Notes under the pieces: generated by a model
The model's database searches: none
Seen by the model: only the letters and a program-made list of their open reading frames with translations
Told to the model about the DNA's origin: nothing
Position numbers and translations under genes: made by a program
Assembly (NCBI GenBank): GCA_947500055.1
Contig: CANMQO010000004.1
Coordinates: 310,001 to 374,000, forward strand
Direction of reading: 5' to 3'
Length of the DNA: 64,000 nucleotides
Origin: an uncultured Paracoccaceae bacterium
Lineage (GTDB): Bacteria; Pseudomonadota; Alphaproteobacteria; Rhodobacterales; Rhodobacteraceae
Part shown: piece by piece, positions 61,958-64,000 of the stretch
Layout: every line of letters begins with the position of its first letter
Position numbering within the stretch: position 1 is the stretch's first letter

Positions 61958-64000
61958 ATGCAGATCGAACGCAATTTCACCAAGGATGGTCAGGATGCTT
62001 ACGCAGAGCTGGCTTTCAAGGCGACGACATCAGAGATTCGCAATCCTGATGGCACGATCGTTTTCAAACTGGAAAATTGCGAGATCCCGGCAAGCTGGAG
62101 CCAGGTTGCCTCTGACGTCATTGCGCAGAAATATTTCCGCAAGGCTGGTGTGCCTTCTGAACTGAAGAAGGTGAAGGAAAAGGGCGTGCCGGAGTTTCTG
62201 TGGCGTTCCACACCTGCCAAGGGTGCGACCTTTGGCGGCGAAACATCGGCCAAGCAGGTTTTTGACCGTCTCGCCGGTGCGTGGACATATTGGGGCTGGA
62301 AGGGCGGTTACTTCTCTTCCGAAGATGATGCCCGCGCCTATTTTGACGAAATGCGTTACATGCTAGCGACCCAACGTGCCGCGCCGAACAGCCCGCAATG
62401 GTTCAACACCGGCCTGCATTGGGCTTACGGGATCGATGGTCCGGCGCAGGGACATTATTACGTCGATTATGAAAGCGGCGAGCTGACCAAATCCACCTCA
62501 AGCTACGAGCACCCGCAGCCGCATGCCTGCTTCATCCAATCCGTCGATGACGATCTGGTCAATGACGGTGGCATCATGGACCTCTGGGTCCGCGAGGCGC
62601 GTCTGTTCAAATATGGATCCGGTACCGGCACCAACTTCTCTAGCCTGCGGGGCGAGGGGGAGCCGCTGTCCGGTGGTGGTAAGTCATCTGGCCTGATGGG
62701 TTTCCTGAAAATCGGTGATCGCGCTGCGGGTGCGATCAAATCCGGTGGAACAACTCGGCGCGCGGCCAAGATGGTCATCGTCGATGCCGACCACCCCGAT
62801 ATCGAGGAATTCATTAACTGGAAGGTTATCGAAGAGCAGAAGGTCGCCAGCATCGTTGCCGGTTCCAAGATGCACGAGCGTTACCTGAACGCGATCTTCC
62901 AGGCGATCAAATCATGGGACGGGGAAGAGGTATCTGCCTATGACCCCAAAACCAACGACACACTGGCGGCGGCCGTCAAGGACGCCAAGAAGTCCGCCAT
63001 TCCAGAGACTTACATCAAGCGCGTGCTGGATTATGCCAAGCAGGGCTATTCCAGCATTGAATTCCCGACCTATGACACCGATTGGGATTCCGAGGCCTAT
63101 TCCAGCGTGTCCGGTCAGAACTCCAATAACTCGATCCGGGTCACTGACGCATTCCTGAAAGCGGTCGAGGATGACGCCGATTGGAAGCTGATCAACCGCA
63201 AGAACGGTGAATGCGCCCGGATCATCAAGGCGCGTGATCTGTGGGAGCAGGTGGGCCATGCCGCGTGGGCATGTGCAGACCCCGGCATCCAGTATCACGA
63301 TACCGTCAATGCGTGGCACACATGCCCGGAAGATGGTGAGATTCGCGGCTCAAACCCTTGTTCCGAATATATGTTCCTTGACGATACGGCCTGCAATCTG
63401 GCGTCGATGAACCTGCTGACCTTCTACAAGGACGGGCAGTTTCAGGCAGAGGACTATATGCATGCGACCCGTCTGTGGACGGTGACGCTGGAAATTTCAG
63501 TGATGATGGCGCAGTTCCCCTCCAGGGAAATTGCGCAGCGCTCTTACGACTTCCGCACGCTGGGTCTGGGCTACGCCAATATTGGCGGCCTCTTGATGAA
63601 TATGGGCTATGGCTATGACAGCGATGAAGGCCGCGCCATGGGTGCCGCGCTGACCGCGATCATGTCGGGCGTGTCTTATGCCACATCCGCCGAAATGGCG
63701 GGCGAGCTGGGCGCGTTTCCCGGCTACAAGAAAAACGCAAAGCACATGCTGCGGGTGATCAAGAACCACCGGCAGGCAGCGGCGGGCAAAAGCACCGGCT
63801 ATGACAAGCTGGATGTAAAGCCAGTTCCGCTGGACCATGCCAATTGCCCTGATCAACGACTGGTCGAGCTTGCCGTATCGGCCTGGGATGAGGCGCTGGC
63901 GCTTGGCAAGAAACATGGCTATCGCAACGCCCAGGTTTCGGTCATCGCACCGACTGGCACAATTGGTCTGGTCATGGATTGCGACACAACCGGGATTGAA
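61958..64000 (+). CDS. nrdJ: B12-dependent (class II) ribonucleotide reductase, N-terminal part, 3' end outside window
   Basis: The class II enzyme reduces ribonucleotides with adenosylcobalamin and works with or without oxygen. The visible 681 codons begin MQIERNFTKDGQDAYAELAFK (ATG 61958, after AGGGGCAG). SPQWFNTGLHWAYGI near residue 145, QPHACFIQSVDDDLV near 188 (first redox cysteine), RLFKYGSGTGTNFSSLRGEGEPLSGGGKSSG near 217, RGSNPCSEYMFLDDTACNLASMNLL near 463, and APTGTIGLVMDCDTTGIE at the end are family blocks. The gene continues past position 64000. It is single in its visible context and probably regulated by the CtrA, DnaA and NrdR-like sites upstream. Confidence 0.96.
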   Translation, partial: MQIERNFTKDGQDAYAELAFKATTSEIRNPDGTIVFKLENCEIPASWSQVASDVIAQKYFRKAGVPSELKKVKEKGVPEFLWRSTPAKGATFGGETSAKQVFDRLAGAWTYWGWKGGYFSSEDDARAYFDEMRYMLATQRAAPNSPQWFNTGLHWAYGIDGPAQGHYYVDYESGELTKSTSSYEHPQPHACFIQSVDDDLVNDGGIMDLWVREARLFKYGSGTGTNFSSLRGEGEPLSGGGKSSGLMGFLKIGDRAAGAIKSGGTTRRAAKMVIVDADHPDIEEFINWKVIEEQKVASIVAGSKMHERYLNAIFQAIKSWDGEEVSAYDPKTNDTLAAAVKDAKKSAIPETYIKRVLDYAKQGYSSIEFPTYDTDWDSEAYSSVSGQNSNNSIRVTDAFLKAVEDDADWKLINRKNGECARIIKARDLWEQVGHAAWACADPGIQYHDTVNAWHTCPEDGEIRGSNPCSEYMFLDDTACNLASMNLLTFYKDGQFQAEDYMHATRLWTVTLEISVMMAQFPSREIAQRSYDFRTLGLGYANIGGLLMNMGYGYDSDEGRAMGAALTAIMSGVSYATSAEMAGELGAFPGYKKNAKHMLRVIKNHRQAAAGKSTGYDKLDVKPVPLDHANCPDQRLVELAVSAWDEALALGKKHGYRNAQVSVIAPTGTIGLVMDCDTTGIE

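Overview
The window is chromosomal DNA from a Rhodobacterales alphaproteobacterium, most likely of the Roseobacter group. Evidence: an IorAB fusion, the trpGDC-moaC-moeA-lexA gene order, a GTTC-N7-GTTC LexA box in front of lexA, a CtrA-type TTAA-N7-TTAA site, a B12-dependent ribonucleotide reductase, and an RcGTA-like lysis cassette inside the cytochrome c maturation genes. Coding density is high. I see no insertion sequence, CRISPR array, rRNA or prophage; one tRNA (Pro, UGG) is present. Both end genes are cut by the window: uvrA at the left, nrdJ at the right.

Layout. 1-2312: end of uvrA, an AT-richer unknown membrane protein, a secreted GIN-like protein. 2309-8009: valine catabolism (mmsA, acyl-CoA dehydrogenase, 3-hydroxyisobutyryl-CoA hydrolase, mmsB) with a divergent LysR regulator. 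8039-9802: CBS protein, coaD, an alpha/beta hydrolase. 9853-12664: a DUF1127-like small gene and two gap paralogues separated by a 47-residue membrane protein, with CceR-like palindromes in front of them. 12668-20287: a DUF4329-like lipoprotein, a PhyH-family dioxygenase, tkt, a coiled-coil gene overlapping zapA, then grxD, bolA and purL. 20350-20460: a candidate small RNA with an anti-Shine-Dalgarno segment. 20831-25312: LsrB/VtlR-type LysR regulator divergent from indolepyruvate ferredoxin oxidoreductase. 25385-33320: a long co-directional run of acyltransferase, murI, argC, ccmE, endolysin, holin, small membrane protein, ccmF, ccmH and an enoyl-CoA hydratase.

33305-45409: DUF2087 protein, GNAT, gltA, gltX, comEC, lexA and a tightly overlapped trpG-trpD-DUF3592-ung-trpC-moaC-moeA run. 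45517-48883: a divergent polysaccharide deacetylase and a cytochrome P450. 48880-53041: a glycerol-3-phosphate-type ABC importer (ugpB, ugpA, ugpE, ugpC). 53363-60146: trpE and ppiD, an aminotransferase, gpt, and fabI divergent from pdxH. 60263-61384: a double cold-shock protein, a DUF192 protein and tRNA-Pro. 61478-64000: a regulatory region followed by nrdJ.

The points most worth following are (i) the GTA-type lysis cassette within the ccm run, in the same window as comEC and lexA, both of which I recall being linked to gene transfer agent biology; (ii) the anti-SD small RNA upstream of purL; (iii) the stacked CtrA, DnaA and NrdR-type sites upstream of nrdJ; and (iv) the twin gap locus with its small membrane protein, shared palindromes and a paralogue that lacks the usual NAD-selecting aspartate. 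Functions come from recognised motifs and remembered families; no database search was possible.
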